Of a stretch of DNA of 64,000 bases, positions 8,382-17,007 are shown in pieces. Origin of the DNA: Pseudomonas sp. C2B4 (lineage in GTDB: Bacteria; Pseudomonadota; Gammaproteobacteria; Pseudomonadales; Pseudomonadaceae); NCBI RefSeq assembly GCF_013359695.1, contig NZ_JABFMU010000030.1, forward strand, positions 1 to 64,000, written 5' to 3'. Under the pieces are notes generated by a model. That model saw only the letters and a program-made list of their open reading frames with translations, was not told where the DNA came from and did not search any database. How positions within the stretch are numbered: position 1 is the first letter of the stretch; each line of letters starts with the position of its first letter. Made by a program: the position numbers and the translations under genes.

Positions 8382-9762
8382 GCCCAGCAGTCTGCGTTGG
8401 CGGTTGCTGTGGAACCTGGCGCTGTTGCTGGTGGTGTTGATGCTGGCCAGTGGCTTGAGCGCCTACTGGAACGGTCGCGAAGCCGCCGATACGGCCTATG
8501 ACCGGACCTTGCTGGCGTCGGCACGAACCATCGCAGCGGGCGTCTCCCAGCGTGACGGAACGCTCAGTGCCGATGTGCCTTACGTGGCGCTGGATACCTT
8601 TGCCTACGACAGCGCCGGACGAATTTTTTACCTGGTCAACGACATCCACCAGAACCTGATTTCCGGTTACGAAAACCTTCCCGCGCCCCCGCCGGGAACG
8701 CCGCGTACCGATGACTACCCGGCACTGGCGCGTTTTTACAACGCCACGTATCGCGGGCAGAACGTGCGGGTGGTCAGCCTGCTCAAGCCGGTCAGCGAGC
8801 CGAACATGAATGGCATGGCGGAAATTCGCGTGGCGGAAACCGATGAGGCGCGGGTGAGCATGGCGCGCAGCCTGGCGGCGGATACCTTGCTGCGCCTGGG
8901 CATGCTGGCGGTCGGTGCGCTGCTGCTGGTGTGGTTTGCTGTCAGCGCGGCGTTGCGTCCGTTGGAGCGCTTGCGGACAGCGGTGGAAGAGCGGCAATCC
9001 GACGACCTTCGTCCTTTGCCGTTGGTGGAAGTGCAGCGCGAGTTGTGGCCCTTGGTGCGTGCACTCAATCACTTTACGGAACGCCTGCGTGAGCAGTTCG
9101 AGCGTCAGGCGCAATTTATCGCCGATGCCGCCCATGAATTGCGCACACCGCTGGCAGCCCTCAAGGCGCGCCTTGAGCTTGGCATGCGGGCGAGCGAACC
9201 CGATACCTGGCGCAATACCCTGGAGACCGCCGCCCAGAGCACCGATCGCTTGACCCACTTGGCCAATCAGTTGCTTTCACTGGCACGGGTCGAGAATGGC
9301 GCCCGGGCGATTGCCGAAGGGGGCGCGCAGTTGCTCGATCTGAGCCAGTTGGCCCGTGAACTGGGGATGGCCATGGCGCCGCTGGCCCATAAACGCGGCG
9401 TGGCGCTCGCACTGGAAGCGGACGAGCCGATATGGCTGCGGGGCGAGCCGACCTTGTTGAACGAACTGTTGAGTAATCTGGTGGACAACGCGCTGGCCCA
9501 TACGCCCCCCGGCGGCAATGTCATCCTGCGGGTTTCGGCGCCTGCGGTGCTGGAGGTCGAGGACGATGGCCCGGGCATTCCCCTGGAAGAGCGCGAGCGG
9601 GTGTTCGAGCGTTTCTACCGGCGCAACCAGCAAGTGGCCGGATCAGGCTTGGGATTGGCGATTGTCGGCGAGATCTGCCGCGCGCACCTGGCGCAGATCA
9701 GCCTGCACGATGGCGAGCACCGGGGGTTGAAGGTGCGGGTGAGTTTTATTGCCGGGGAGTGA
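8374..9762 (+). CDS. tctE: TctE, sensor histidine kinase
   Basis: Inner-membrane sensor kinase of 462 residues. Segments near 13-31 and 172-192 span the membrane and frame a periplasmic sensor region. The dimerization/phospho-acceptor motif is DAAHELRTPLAALK with H254. The ATPase domain shows the N box NLVDNALAHTPPGG, G1 box VEDDGPGIP, F box ERFYR and G2 box GSGLGLAIV. It partners TctD, whose gene it overlaps by eight bases, and probably detects citrate-like acids. A REP pair follows its stop. Confidence 0.93.
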   Translation: MHKPSSLRWRLLWNLALLLVVLMLASGLSAYWNGREAADTAYDRTLLASARTIAAGVSQRDGTLSADVPYVALDTFAYDSAGRIFYLVNDIHQNLISGYENLPAPPPGTPRTDDYPALARFYNATYRGQNVRVVSLLKPVSEPNMNGMAEIRVAETDEARVSMARSLAADTLLRLGMLAVGALLLVWFAVSAALRPLERLRTAVEERQSDDLRPLPLVEVQRELWPLVRALNHFTERLREQFERQAQFIADAAHELRTPLAALKARLELGMRASEPDTWRNTLETAAQSTDRLTHLANQLLSLARVENGARAIAEGGAQLLDLSQLARELGMAMAPLAHKRGVALALEADEPIWLRGEPTLLNELLSNLVDNALAHTPPGGNVILRVSAPAVLEVEDDGPGIPLEERERVFERFYRRNQQVAGSGLGLAIVGEICRAHLAQISLHDGEHRGLKVRVSFIAGE

Positions 9763-9780
9763 TGGTGTCTGGCCTGCCCC

Positions 9781-9860
9781 CTTCGCGAGCAGGCTCGCTC
9801 CCACAGAGGTGTGTGGTGCTGCATGGATCCCATGTGGGAGCGAGCCTGCTCGCGAAGGGG
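9781..9860. repeat. REP-like inverted pair after tctE
   Basis: Two inverted copies of the GAGCAGGCTCGCTCCCA unit around a spacer of about 30 bases, between the convergent tctE and HDOD genes, where it could serve as a two-way terminator. Confidence 0.88.
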
Positions 9861-9876
9861 GCGACGCGGTCCAGGA

Positions 9877-10698
9877 TCAATAAAACATCGAACGCGTTTC
9901 TTCCAGGTCAGCACACATCGCCTTGTTGTCGGGATCGATCCCGAGCTTGATGAAGGCCGGCACGCTGAAAGGATCGATTCGCGAGAGCGGGTGGTCGGTG
10001 TCTTTGTGGCAATACAGGCTGGCCACCTGCACCAGATCGACGTAATCGATCTGCGCCGACTGTCGTTTGAAGTTCAGGTACTGCCGTGGCACTTGCACCA
10101 GCATCTCCGGAAACTCCCAGACCCTGAGCAACTTGTCGCCAAGCAATGGATGAATGTGCTCGATCACGTGGTTCAGGCTGACCGGATCGGACAGCAGTTC
10201 ATAGTGATCCTCGGCATAGGTCAGGATCGGCAGTACACCGATCTGATGCACCAGCCCGCCAAGCGCCGCCTGATCAGGCTTGAGCTGGGTGTAGCTGCGG
10301 CACAACGAATAGCTGACCCCGGCGATTTCCAGGCTCTTGCGCCAGACTTCGCGCATCTTCTGTTCCACCACCTCGGAGCGGGCATGGAAAATCTGTTCCA
10401 TGACCAGGCCGATGGCCAGGTTGCTGCTGTAGTTGATGCCCAGGCGCGTGATCGCCGTGTGCAGGTCGGTGACTTCCTGGGTCGCGCGCAGCAAAGGGCT
10501 ATTGACCACTTTGATCAGGCGCGCCGACAGGGCGGTATCGCGACCGATCACTTTGCTCAGGGTGCTGATGCTGATTTCCGGGTCTTCAGCGGCCTTGCGA
10601 ATCTGCAAGGCCACTTCCGGCAGTGTCGGCAGAACCAGGTCATCGTTATCGATGGCCTCAACCAAATCCTGTTGGACCTTTTCCGCCAGCTCACTCAT
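9877..10698 (-). CDS. HDOD-domain protein
   Basis: A 273-residue soluble protein consisting mainly of an HDOD domain (about 20-220). It begins LPTLPEVALQIRKAAEDPEIS, the usual entry helix, and continues with SKVIGRDTALSARLIKVVNSP. HDOD proteins resemble HD hydrolases but lack the metal-binding pair, and act as scaffolds in signalling, often linked to cyclic-di-GMP or two-component pathways. No output domain is fused, so its pathway cannot be stated. It lies 34 bases downstream of ygfZ on the same strand and may be cotranscribed, a linkage also found in other pseudomonads. Confidence 0.87.
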   Translation of the reverse strand: MSELAEKVQQDLVEAIDNDDLVLPTLPEVALQIRKAAEDPEISISTLSKVIGRDTALSARLIKVVNSPLLRATQEVTDLHTAITRLGINYSSNLAIGLVMEQIFHARSEVVEQKMREVWRKSLEIAGVSYSLCRSYTQLKPDQAALGGLVHQIGVLPILTYAEDHYELLSDPVSLNHVIEHIHPLLGDKLLRVWEFPEMLVQVPRQYLNFKRQSAQIDYVDLVQVASLYCHKDTDHPLSRIDPFSVPAFIKLGIDPDNKAMCADLEETRSMFY

Positions 10699-10732
10699 TT
10701 CGTTTCTCTAGGTGTCGCAAAAAGTACGGCGG

Positions 10733-11674
10733 TTAACGCTGGATTTCGCGGTCGCGGTCCAGTTCGTAAGGCAAATCGAGCAAATGCAAGGCTGGCCCAT
10801 CGAGCGCGCCCACATGGATATCGCCGGCTTCTGCCGCTTCGGCTTGCAACACCGCCAGCAGTTCAATGTGCTGTCCGGCTTGGGCAGCCAGTACCACTTC
10901 ACCGATCGAGCTGGCATGGCTTGGGGCGAACAGCTGGGTTCCCGGTTCAGGCAGGTCACCGGCGTCCAGTTGTACGCGATACAGGCGGCGCTTGAGTTTG
11001 CCCAGGTACTGCATGCGCGCGACGATTTCCTGGCCGGTGTAACAGCCTTTCTTGAAGCTCACGCCGCCAACGGCTTGCAAGTTGAGCATCTGCGGGATGA
11101 ACAGCTCGCGGGTGCCCGGCATCACCTGGCCGATCCCGGCGCGGATCTGGCCCAGCAGCCATTGATTCAGATCGCCTTCGGCCAACAGGGCGGCCAGCTT
11201 GCCCTTGATCGTGTCGGCCTGATCGGCAGCGGCCCAGAGTTCGGCGCGACCGGGCGAAACGCGAACGGCGATCAGACCGTCATGGCGCACGACGCTGTCG
11301 GTGTCCGCCGGTAGCTCAAGCCCGAGGCTACTGAGTGCAGCATCACCCTGATCGACGCCGAAGCGGACCCAGGCGGCGCTTTCATCGGTCAATTTTGATT
11401 TGGAGAACACCGCGTATTTTTTCAGGTCCGCCAATTGCGGCTCCAGCAGTTCGCTGGCCATGGCCAGGAGCACGCCGTCACCGTCGAGCAGGATGCGGAA
11501 ACTCGATTGCATCCGGCCTTTCTGCGTGCAGCGCGCGCCGAGGCTGGCCTGGGTATCGCTCAGGTAGTTGAGGTTGCAGGTCAATTGCCCTTGCAGGAAC
11601 TTACTGGCATCCGCGCCGCGGACCGCCAGAACACCTTCATGAGGCAGCGTGCAGAAAAAAGCAGAATCGGCCAT
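10733..11674 (-). CDS. ygfZ: YgfZ, folate-binding Fe-S cluster maintenance protein
   Basis: A 313-residue GcvT-like protein with the diagnostic motif KGCYTGQEIVARMQYLGK (near 210-227), whose cysteine is essential in the E. coli protein. YgfZ uses tetrahydrofolate to help build or repair iron-sulfur clusters in enzymes such as the tRNA methylthiotransferase MiaB, and supports oxidative stress resistance. It is divergent from sdhE, which in E. coli and Pseudomonas also neighbours ygfZ, so the pairing supports both names. Confidence 0.92.
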   Translation of the reverse strand: MADSAFFCTLPHEGVLAVRGADASKFLQGQLTCNLNYLSDTQASLGARCTQKGRMQSSFRILLDGDGVLLAMASELLEPQLADLKKYAVFSKSKLTDESAAWVRFGVDQGDAALSSLGLELPADTDSVVRHDGLIAVRVSPGRAELWAAADQADTIKGKLAALLAEGDLNQWLLGQIRAGIGQVMPGTRELFIPQMLNLQAVGGVSFKKGCYTGQEIVARMQYLGKLKRRLYRVQLDAGDLPEPGTQLFAPSHASSIGEVVLAAQAGQHIELLAVLQAEAAEAGDIHVGALDGPALHLLDLPYELDRDREIQR

Positions 11675-11823
11675 GGGTCATCGCAGGGTAAAAAGTCTGG
11701 CGGACATGATAAGGGGGCGCCTTCGAAATGGGTAGTTCACAAAGGATCGTCGGTGACCGACCAAAGCCGACTGTTCGATGAGGCGTGGGGCTGTATACTT
11801 GCGGCCTATTTGAGGAGCGCTCC

Positions 11824-12078
11824 ATGGTCGAAGATGTTGAACTGAATCGCCTCTACTGGCACAGCCGCCGCGGCATGCTTGAGCTTGACGTGTTGCTGGT
11901 GCCGTTTGTGAAAGAGGTCTATCCGCACCTCAACGACGTTGATCGGGCCTGCTACGTCAGGTTGCTCGAATGCGAAGATCAGGACATGTTCGGCTGGTTC
12001 ATGGAACGTTCCGAATCGGAAGATCCAGAGCTTCAACGCATGGTTCGCATGATTCTGGATCGTGTCCAGCCCAAGTAA
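11824..12078 (+). CDS. sdhE: SdhE, FAD assembly factor for succinate dehydrogenase
   Basis: An 84-residue protein with the signature RGxxE at residues 16-20 (RGMLE), the surface that contacts the flavoprotein SdhA and promotes covalent FAD attachment. The rest, including CEDQDMFGWFMERSE, matches the family, and the length is typical. GAGGAG lies just upstream of the ATG. Its last 17 bases overlap the GTG of ygfX, so the two are coupled. Upstream it faces ygfZ. Confidence 0.94.
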   Translation: MVEDVELNRLYWHSRRGMLELDVLLVPFVKEVYPHLNDVDRACYVRLLECEDQDMFGWFMERSESEDPELQRMVRMILDRVQPK

Positions 12079-12514
12079 TTCGTTCGAATGCCGCTGGCAT
12101 GCCTCGGGGCAGTTGCTGGCGGCATATTCCTTCGCCCAGTTGCTCGCACTGGGTTCGCTGTTTCTTCTCAATCTGCCGATCTGGGCCCTTTTGCTCGGTG
12201 CCTTGTGCTGTCTGTTGCATGGCGTTTGGGCGCTGCCGCGCCAGATACGGCTGACGCATCCGCAGGCGTTCCGCGGCTTGCGGCGTGACGCCGAGGGCTG
12301 GCAGTTATGGAGTGAGTCGCAGGGATGGCAGCCGGTGCAACTGCTGCCGGACAGCCTGGCGTTGCCACTGGTCGTGGTGCTGCGTTTTCGATTGCGGGGT
12401 GAACGGCGAGTCAGGGCGGTATGCGTGCCCCGGGATTCGCAGGCGGCGGATGTGCACCGACGCCTGCGGGTTCGGCTCAAGTTCAGTCGGCGTAGGTGGG
12501 CGGCACCAGAATAG
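12062..12514 (+). CDS. ygfX: YgfX-family small inner-membrane protein (CptA-like)
   Basis: A 150-residue protein with a hydrophobic hairpin near residues 18-55, followed by a basic, Arg-rich cytoplasmic tail. Homologues beside sdhE in enterobacteria were described as a membrane-associated toxin affecting cell shape and as a partner of SdhE; whether that activity holds here is unknown. It starts with GTG inside sdhE. Its final 32 bases overlap, on the opposite strand, the 3' end of nadB, so the two convergent transcripts are complementary there. Confidence 0.8.
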   Translation: MSSPSNSFECRWHASGQLLAAYSFAQLLALGSLFLLNLPIWALLLGALCCLLHGVWALPRQIRLTHPQAFRGLRRDAEGWQLWSESQGWQPVQLLPDSLALPLVVVLRFRLRGERRVRAVCVPRDSQAADVHRRLRVRLKFSRRRWAAPE

Positions 12515-14099
12515 TATCCAGGGCAACAGGCAGCATGTTCGGATAGTCGAGGGTGTAATGCAGGCCACGACTCTCCTTGCGCTCCATGGCCGACAGGATC
12601 ATCAGCTCGGCCACTTGGGCCAGGTTGCGCAACTCGATCAAGTCCCGGCTGACCTTGTAATTGCTATAGAACTCGTCGATTTCATCGAGCAACAAGCGTA
12701 CCCGATGCTGGGCCCGCTGCAGGCGCTTGTTGGTGCGCACGATGCCGACGTAGTCCCACATGAAGCGTCGCAGTTCATCCCAGTTGTGCGCGATGATCAC
12801 GTCTTCATCGGAGTCGGTCACCTGGCTCGCATCCCAAGCGGGCAGGGCGACGGGCGCTGCAACCTGTGGCAACTGTTCCAGAATGTCTGCCGCCGCCGAA
12901 CGGGCGTAAACGAAACATTCCAGCAATGAATTGCTGGCCATGCGGTTGGCACCGTGCAGGCCGGTGAAGCTGGTTTCGCCAATCGCATAGAGCCCGGGCA
13001 CGTCGGTGCGACCTTGCTGGTCGACCATGACGCCGCCGCAGGTGTAGTGCGCCGCCGGAACCACCGGAATCGGTTGTCGCGTGATGTCGATGGAAAATTC
13101 GAGGCAGCGTTCGTACACCGTCGGAAAGTGTGTCTTGATGAACGCTTCGGATTTGTGGCTGATGTCCAGATAGACGCAATCGACGCCCAGGCGCTTCATT
13201 TCATGGTCGATGGCGCGGGCGACGATATCCCGCGGCGCCAGTTCGGCCCGAGGGTCAAAGCGCTGCATGAACCGTTCGCCGTTGGGCAGTTTCAGGTGCG
13301 CACCTTCACCACGCAGGGCTTCGGTGATCAGGAAACTCTTGGCTTGCGGGTGATAGAGGCAGGTGGGGTGGAACTGGTTGAATTCCAGATTCGCGACCCG
13401 GCAGCCCGAGCGCCAGGCCATGGCGATGCCGTCACCGCAGGCGCCATCGGGATTGCTGGTGTAGAGGTAGACCTTGGCCGCGCCGCCGGAGGCGAGGATC
13501 ACGAAACGGGCGCCATAGGTGTCGACTTCGCCCGTGCCGCGATTGAGTACATAAGCACCCAGGCAGCGATTGCCTTCCAGGCCCAGACGTTTTGTCGTGA
13601 TCAGGTCGATCGCCACCCGCTGTTCCAGCAGTTCGATGTTCGGCCGTTGTCTGGCCTGGGTGAGCAACGTTCTGAAAATGGCCGCACCGGTGGCATCGGC
13701 GGCGTGGATGATACGTCGATGACTGTGACCGCCTTCTCGGGTCAGGTGGAATTCGAATCCGCCGTCTTCGCTGCCGGACTGTTCATCGCGGGTAAAGGGA
13801 ACGCCCTGATCGATCAGCCATTGGATCGCCTCTTTACTGTGCTCGACGGTAAAGCGCACGGCGTCTTCATGGCACAGCCCGCCGCCGGCATTGAGGGTGT
13901 CATCGACGTGGGATTCCACGGTGTCGGTATCGTCCAGGACGGCCGCAACACCGCCCTGGGCCCAGAAAGTCGAGCCGTTGGCGAGGTCGCCTTTGCTCAG
14001 TACGGCGATGCGCAAATGATCGGGCAAGGTCAGCGCAAGGCTCAAGCCGGCAGCACCGCTGCCAATTACCAGAACATCGTGTTGAAACTGTTGGCTCAT
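12483..14099 (-). CDS. nadB: L-aspartate oxidase NadB
   Basis: FAD enzyme that oxidises L-aspartate to iminoaspartate, the first step of de novo NAD synthesis; NadA uses the product. The protein begins with the dinucleotide fold DVLVIGSGAAGLSLAL near residues 8-23. GSTFWAQGGVAAVL, characteristic of the succinate dehydrogenase/aspartate oxidase family, follows, and the active-site segment PAAHYTCGGV lies further on. At 538 residues it is full length. The ATG at 14099 is preferred to an in-frame start 25 codons upstream because homology begins there. nadA is not in the window. It neighbours algU in other pseudomonads too. Confidence 0.95.
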   Translation of the reverse strand: MSQQFQHDVLVIGSGAAGLSLALTLPDHLRIAVLSKGDLANGSTFWAQGGVAAVLDDTDTVESHVDDTLNAGGGLCHEDAVRFTVEHSKEAIQWLIDQGVPFTRDEQSGSEDGGFEFHLTREGGHSHRRIIHAADATGAAIFRTLLTQARQRPNIELLEQRVAIDLITTKRLGLEGNRCLGAYVLNRGTGEVDTYGARFVILASGGAAKVYLYTSNPDGACGDGIAMAWRSGCRVANLEFNQFHPTCLYHPQAKSFLITEALRGEGAHLKLPNGERFMQRFDPRAELAPRDIVARAIDHEMKRLGVDCVYLDISHKSEAFIKTHFPTVYERCLEFSIDITRQPIPVVPAAHYTCGGVMVDQQGRTDVPGLYAIGETSFTGLHGANRMASNSLLECFVYARSAAADILEQLPQVAAPVALPAWDASQVTDSDEDVIIAHNWDELRRFMWDYVGIVRTNKRLQRAQHRVRLLLDEIDEFYSNYKVSRDLIELRNLAQVAELMILSAMERKESRGLHYTLDYPNMLPVALDTILVPPTYAD

Positions 14100-14255
14100 T
14101 TCAGGATTCCGCTCAAAGCGACCCAGGTCGGGGTAGGCGCTGGACATCTGGAAGGCAAGGTCAGGCAACCGCACAGCCCACTAGTATATAGAGGGGGGGA
14201 GCGGCACAATAGCCGAGCTCATATGGCATTGTGAAACTACTGTGACGGAAAAGAC

Positions 14256-14280
14256 CCGACGCTTCGTCGGATGTTTTTTT
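14256..14280 (+). terminator. Orphan hairpin with T-run upstream of algU
   Basis: CCGACG-CTT-CGTCGG forms a perfect six-pair stem, and a run of seven T ends at 14280. On the plus strand this is a good intrinsic terminator, yet no plus-strand gene lies upstream (nadB runs away). It could end a short untranslated RNA or terminate leader transcripts from a promoter near 14180. Confidence 0.6.
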
Positions 14281-14376
14281 GAGCGATTTGCTGACAACAG
14301 CACTGTATCGCGGATTTAACAGTCTTTTTCACTGCACGGTTGCACAATGTCGGTTTCGCGCAGCTATAAATATTTG

Positions 14377-14404
14377 GAACTTTTGCCAAAGGCCCAAGAT
14401 CAAT
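14377..14404 (+). promoter_or_regulatory. AlgU (sigma-E type) promoter of algU
   Basis: GAACTT at 14377-14382, 17 bases, then TCAAT at 14400-14404 fits the AlgU consensus GAACTT-N16/17-TCtgA. Such a promoter makes algU self-activating, as shown in P. aeruginosa. The start codon is about 250 bases downstream. Confidence 0.7.
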
Positions 14405-14657
14405 AGACGGTTGCCTGATAAAAGGGACAGTGTCGGCTTCAGAGCGGGATCTGCGGTTGGATCCATGCCGGCGAATCCGATGACAAGATTATTCGCGCAG
14501 CCGGGTTATCTCGCGCTGCGCTTTTCGTGCGTGCCGAATCAGAGCCCGCAGGAAACTTGCCTGGAGGGGGAGAACTTTTGCGAAAAGCCCGAGTCTATGT
14601 TTGCAAGTCCGGTCGTTTAGTTATGCAAGCCTCCTTCGAGCTTATCGAGGAGTGTTC

Positions 14658-15239
14658 ATGCTAACCCAGGAAGAGGATCAGCAGCTGGTCGAACGCGTTC
14701 AGCGCGGCGACAAGCGTGCGTTCGATCTGCTAGTGCTGAAATACCAGCACAAAATTCTCGGGTTGATCGTGCGTTTTGTGCACGACACCCATGAAGCCCA
14801 GGATGTGGCGCAGGAAGCTTTCATCAAGGCATACCGTGCGCTAGGAAATTTTCGCGGAGACAGCGCGTTTTATACGTGGCTTTACCGCATCGCCATCAAC
14901 ACGGCGAAAAACTATCTGGTTTCACGCGGCCGTCGGCCGCCGGATAGCGATGTCAGTTCCGAAGATGCAGAGTTCTACGATGGCGATCATGGCCTCAAGG
15001 ATCTCGAGTCGCCAGAACGAGCTTTGCTGCGGGATGAGATCGAAGGCACCGTCCATCGAACCATTCAGCAACTACCGGAAGATTTGCGTACGGCTCTAAC
15101 TTTACGTGAATTCGATGGTCTGAGTTACGAGGACATTGCGAGCGTCATGCAGTGTCCGGTAGGCACCGTGCGCTCCCGGATTTTCCGCGCCCGGGAGGCC
15201 ATCGATAAAGCCCTGCAGCCGTTGTTGCAGGAAAACTAA
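14658..15239 (+). CDS. algU: AlgU, extracytoplasmic-function sigma factor (RpoE)
   Basis: ECF sigma factor of 193 residues directing the envelope stress and alginate regulon. Region 2 (about 10-90) contains FDLLVLKYQHKILGL and AQDVAQEAFIKAYR; region 4 (about 130-185) contains LPEDLRTALTLREFDGLSYEDIA and the helix-turn-helix CPVGTVRSRIFRARE. GAGGAG precedes the ATG at 14658, so an upstream in-frame start at 14601 is rejected. It heads algU-mucA-mucB, and its product is held at the membrane by MucA. An AlgU-type promoter lies upstream. Confidence 0.97.
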   Translation: MLTQEEDQQLVERVQRGDKRAFDLLVLKYQHKILGLIVRFVHDTHEAQDVAQEAFIKAYRALGNFRGDSAFYTWLYRIAINTAKNYLVSRGRRPPDSDVSSEDAEFYDGDHGLKDLESPERALLRDEIEGTVHRTIQQLPEDLRTALTLREFDGLSYEDIASVMQCPVGTVRSRIFRAREAIDKALQPLLQEN

Positions 15240-15270
15240 AGACAGCGGCGACAGCCAAGAGAGGAACGCC

Positions 15271-15858
15271 ATGAGTCGTGAAGCCCTGCAGGAATCGCTG
15301 TCCGCAGTGATGGATAACGAAGCGGACGAATTGGAATTGCGTCGGGTACTCAGTGCCTGCGACGATGTTGAAACCCGTGAAACCTGGGCTCGTTATCAGA
15401 TCGCTCGGGCAGCGATGCACAAGGATCTGCTGCTTCCACGACTGGATATTGCGGCGGCCGTCTCTGCAGCCCTGGCTGACGAAGCCGTGCCGGCAAAAGC
15501 CACCCGTGGTCCATGGCGTAGCCTGGGGCGCCTGGCTGTCGCTGCTTCGGTTACCGTTGCTGTACTGGCAGGTGTTCGTCTGTACAACCAGGACGAAATC
15601 GCTGGTGTCGAATTGGCGCAGCAATCCAGCCAACAGAATCTGGCCGCTCCTCAAATCAAGGGCCCCGCTGTTTTGGCAGGCTACAATGAGAGTTCGGAAG
15701 CCACCGGTCCTATGGCCAATGGCGTACTGCAAGGTCAGCCAGGCTGGCACGATCAACGTCTGCCAGGCTACTTGCGCCAACATGCTCAACAGGCTGCACT
15801 GAAAGGTACTGAGAGCGCTCTGCCTTACGCTCGTGCAGCGAGCCTGGAAAACCGCTAA
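15271..15858 (+). CDS. mucA: MucA, anti-sigma factor
   Basis: Single-pass inner-membrane anti-sigma factor of 195 residues that sequesters AlgU. The N-terminal cytoplasmic RseA-type domain begins MSREALQESLSAVMDNEADE. The membrane segment is near 86-104 and the rest is periplasmic. Under envelope stress AlgW and then MucP cleave MucA and free AlgU. The frame is intact, with no premature stop of the mucoid-variant kind. It is 31 bases after algU and 8 bases before mucB. Confidence 0.95.
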   Translation: MSREALQESLSAVMDNEADELELRRVLSACDDVETRETWARYQIARAAMHKDLLLPRLDIAAAVSAALADEAVPAKATRGPWRSLGRLAVAASVTVAVLAGVRLYNQDEIAGVELAQQSSQQNLAAPQIKGPAVLAGYNESSEATGPMANGVLQGQPGWHDQRLPGYLRQHAQQAALKGTESALPYARAASLENR

Positions 15859-15866
15859 GGAGGATC

Positions 15867-16829
15867 ATGCGCGCCATACCTCTACTTACGCTTCTGCTTG
15901 GTGGCTGGTTTGTCGTGCCAGCCCACGCCGATGAAGCCCAGGACTGGTTGACCCGTCTTGGTCAAGCCGAGCAGCAGCAAAGCTTTCGCGGTACATTCAT
16001 CTACGAGCGTAACGGTAGTTTTTCTACCCACAACATCTGGCACCGCGTCCAGGATGGGAAGGTCCGCGAGCGTTTACTCCAGCTCGATGGCTCGGCACAG
16101 GAGGTCGTACGCATTGATGGGCATACTCAATGCGTCAGCGGCAACCTGATCGCAGGGCTGGGAGACTCTCCAAACTCCGCAGCTCGCGCACTCGATCCAC
16201 AAAAGCTCAAGAATTGGTACGACCTTGCCGTCATCGGCAAGTCGCGTGTGGCCGGGCGTGCGGCAGTGATTGTTTCGCTGACGCCTCGCGATCAGCACCG
16301 CTATGGCTTTGAACTGCATCTGGACAAAGAAACCGGCCTGCCACTCAAATCATTGTTGCTCGATGACAAAGGGCGATTGTTGGAGCGATTCCAGTTCACG
16401 CAACTGGATACCGCGGATGTTCCCTCCGACAGTGAATTGCAGCCTGGCGCTGATTGCAAAGTAGTCAACCTCGAAAGCAATAAGGCTTCGGCGGTAAAAG
16501 CGGCACAAGAGTGGCATTCGGACTGGTTGCCTCCTGGTTTTGAGTTGACCAGCAGTACCGCACGCAAGGATCCCGAGACCAAAACCCAGGTCAGTAGCTT
16601 GCTGTATGACGATGGCCTGGCGCGTTTTTCGGTGTTCCTGGAGCAGTTGAATGGCGCTGCAGTCATCGACACCCGTACTCAGCTGGGGCCTACCGTTGCG
16701 GTTTCCCGGCGCCTGACCACCCCGCAAGGCGAAATGATGGTGACCGTGGTTGGTGAGATCCCGGCTGGCACCGCTGAACGGATTGCGTTATCCATGCGTA
16801 CCGATGCCGCTGCAGCCACCCAGCAGTGA
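15867..16829 (+). CDS. mucB: MucB, periplasmic regulator of MucA
   Basis: RseB-family periplasmic protein of 320 residues with a signal peptide ending at AHA (about residue 21). It binds the periplasmic part of MucA and shields it from AlgW, a brake thought to be lifted by mislocalised lipopolysaccharide or lipoprotein. The N-terminal large domain resembles lipoprotein carriers (QQQSFRGTFIYERNGSFSTHNIWH); a smaller C-terminal domain follows. AGGAG precedes the ATG. In P. aeruginosa mucC would follow, but here no gene intervenes before mucD. Confidence 0.94.
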   Translation: MRAIPLLTLLLGGWFVVPAHADEAQDWLTRLGQAEQQQSFRGTFIYERNGSFSTHNIWHRVQDGKVRERLLQLDGSAQEVVRIDGHTQCVSGNLIAGLGDSPNSAARALDPQKLKNWYDLAVIGKSRVAGRAAVIVSLTPRDQHRYGFELHLDKETGLPLKSLLLDDKGRLLERFQFTQLDTADVPSDSELQPGADCKVVNLESNKASAVKAAQEWHSDWLPPGFELTSSTARKDPETKTQVSSLLYDDGLARFSVFLEQLNGAAVIDTRTQLGPTVAVSRRLTTPQGEMMVTVVGEIPAGTAERIALSMRTDAAAATQQ

Positions 16830-16890
16830 GCTGAGATCGAAATGTTTCGTGAGCATTTCAGTTTGCAAATCCCCCCGGAATTTTTTATAG

Positions 16891-16919
16891 GTCAGAGCCC
16901 CTCGGCTCTGGCCTTGTTT
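16891..16919 (+). terminator. Hairpin between mucB and mucD
   Basis: CAGAGCC at 16893-16899 pairs with GGCTCTG at 16904-16910 around a CCTC loop, extended by one wobble and one G-C pair and followed by a T-rich tail. It sits 60 bases after mucB and could end or attenuate readthrough into mucD, which would then need its own promoter in the next 90 bases. Confidence 0.55.
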
Positions 16920-17007
16920 GTTGTTCCCGGAACAAAAATACCGGCGTATCTTTCCCGGTGTTCCTTGATCCATATCGCTTAACCATGCTCGTCGTAACGG
17001 GAGCCGT

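Larger units (their letters stand above)
14100..14657. other. Intergenic control region between nadB and algU
   Basis: 558 bases without a convincing gene. It holds divergent promoters, a short hairpin followed by seven T residues (14256-14280), an AlgU-type promoter (14377-14404) and a long algU leader of about 245 bases. A 113-codon open frame at 14279-14620 has no good ribosome binding site and is not called. Confidence 0.7.

Noticed and set aside
12954..14234. A 426-codon plus-strand frame opposite nadB
   Set aside because: Antisense to the full-length aspartate oxidase; no domain or ribosome binding site.
14279..14620. 113-codon frame in the algU leader
   Set aside because: Covers the AlgU promoter, has no ribosome binding site and no recognisable protein features.
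16926..16960. GGAAC box before mucD as an AlgU promoter
   Set aside because: The downstream TCT falls about three bases too close and the -35 lacks CTT, so the match is not convincing.
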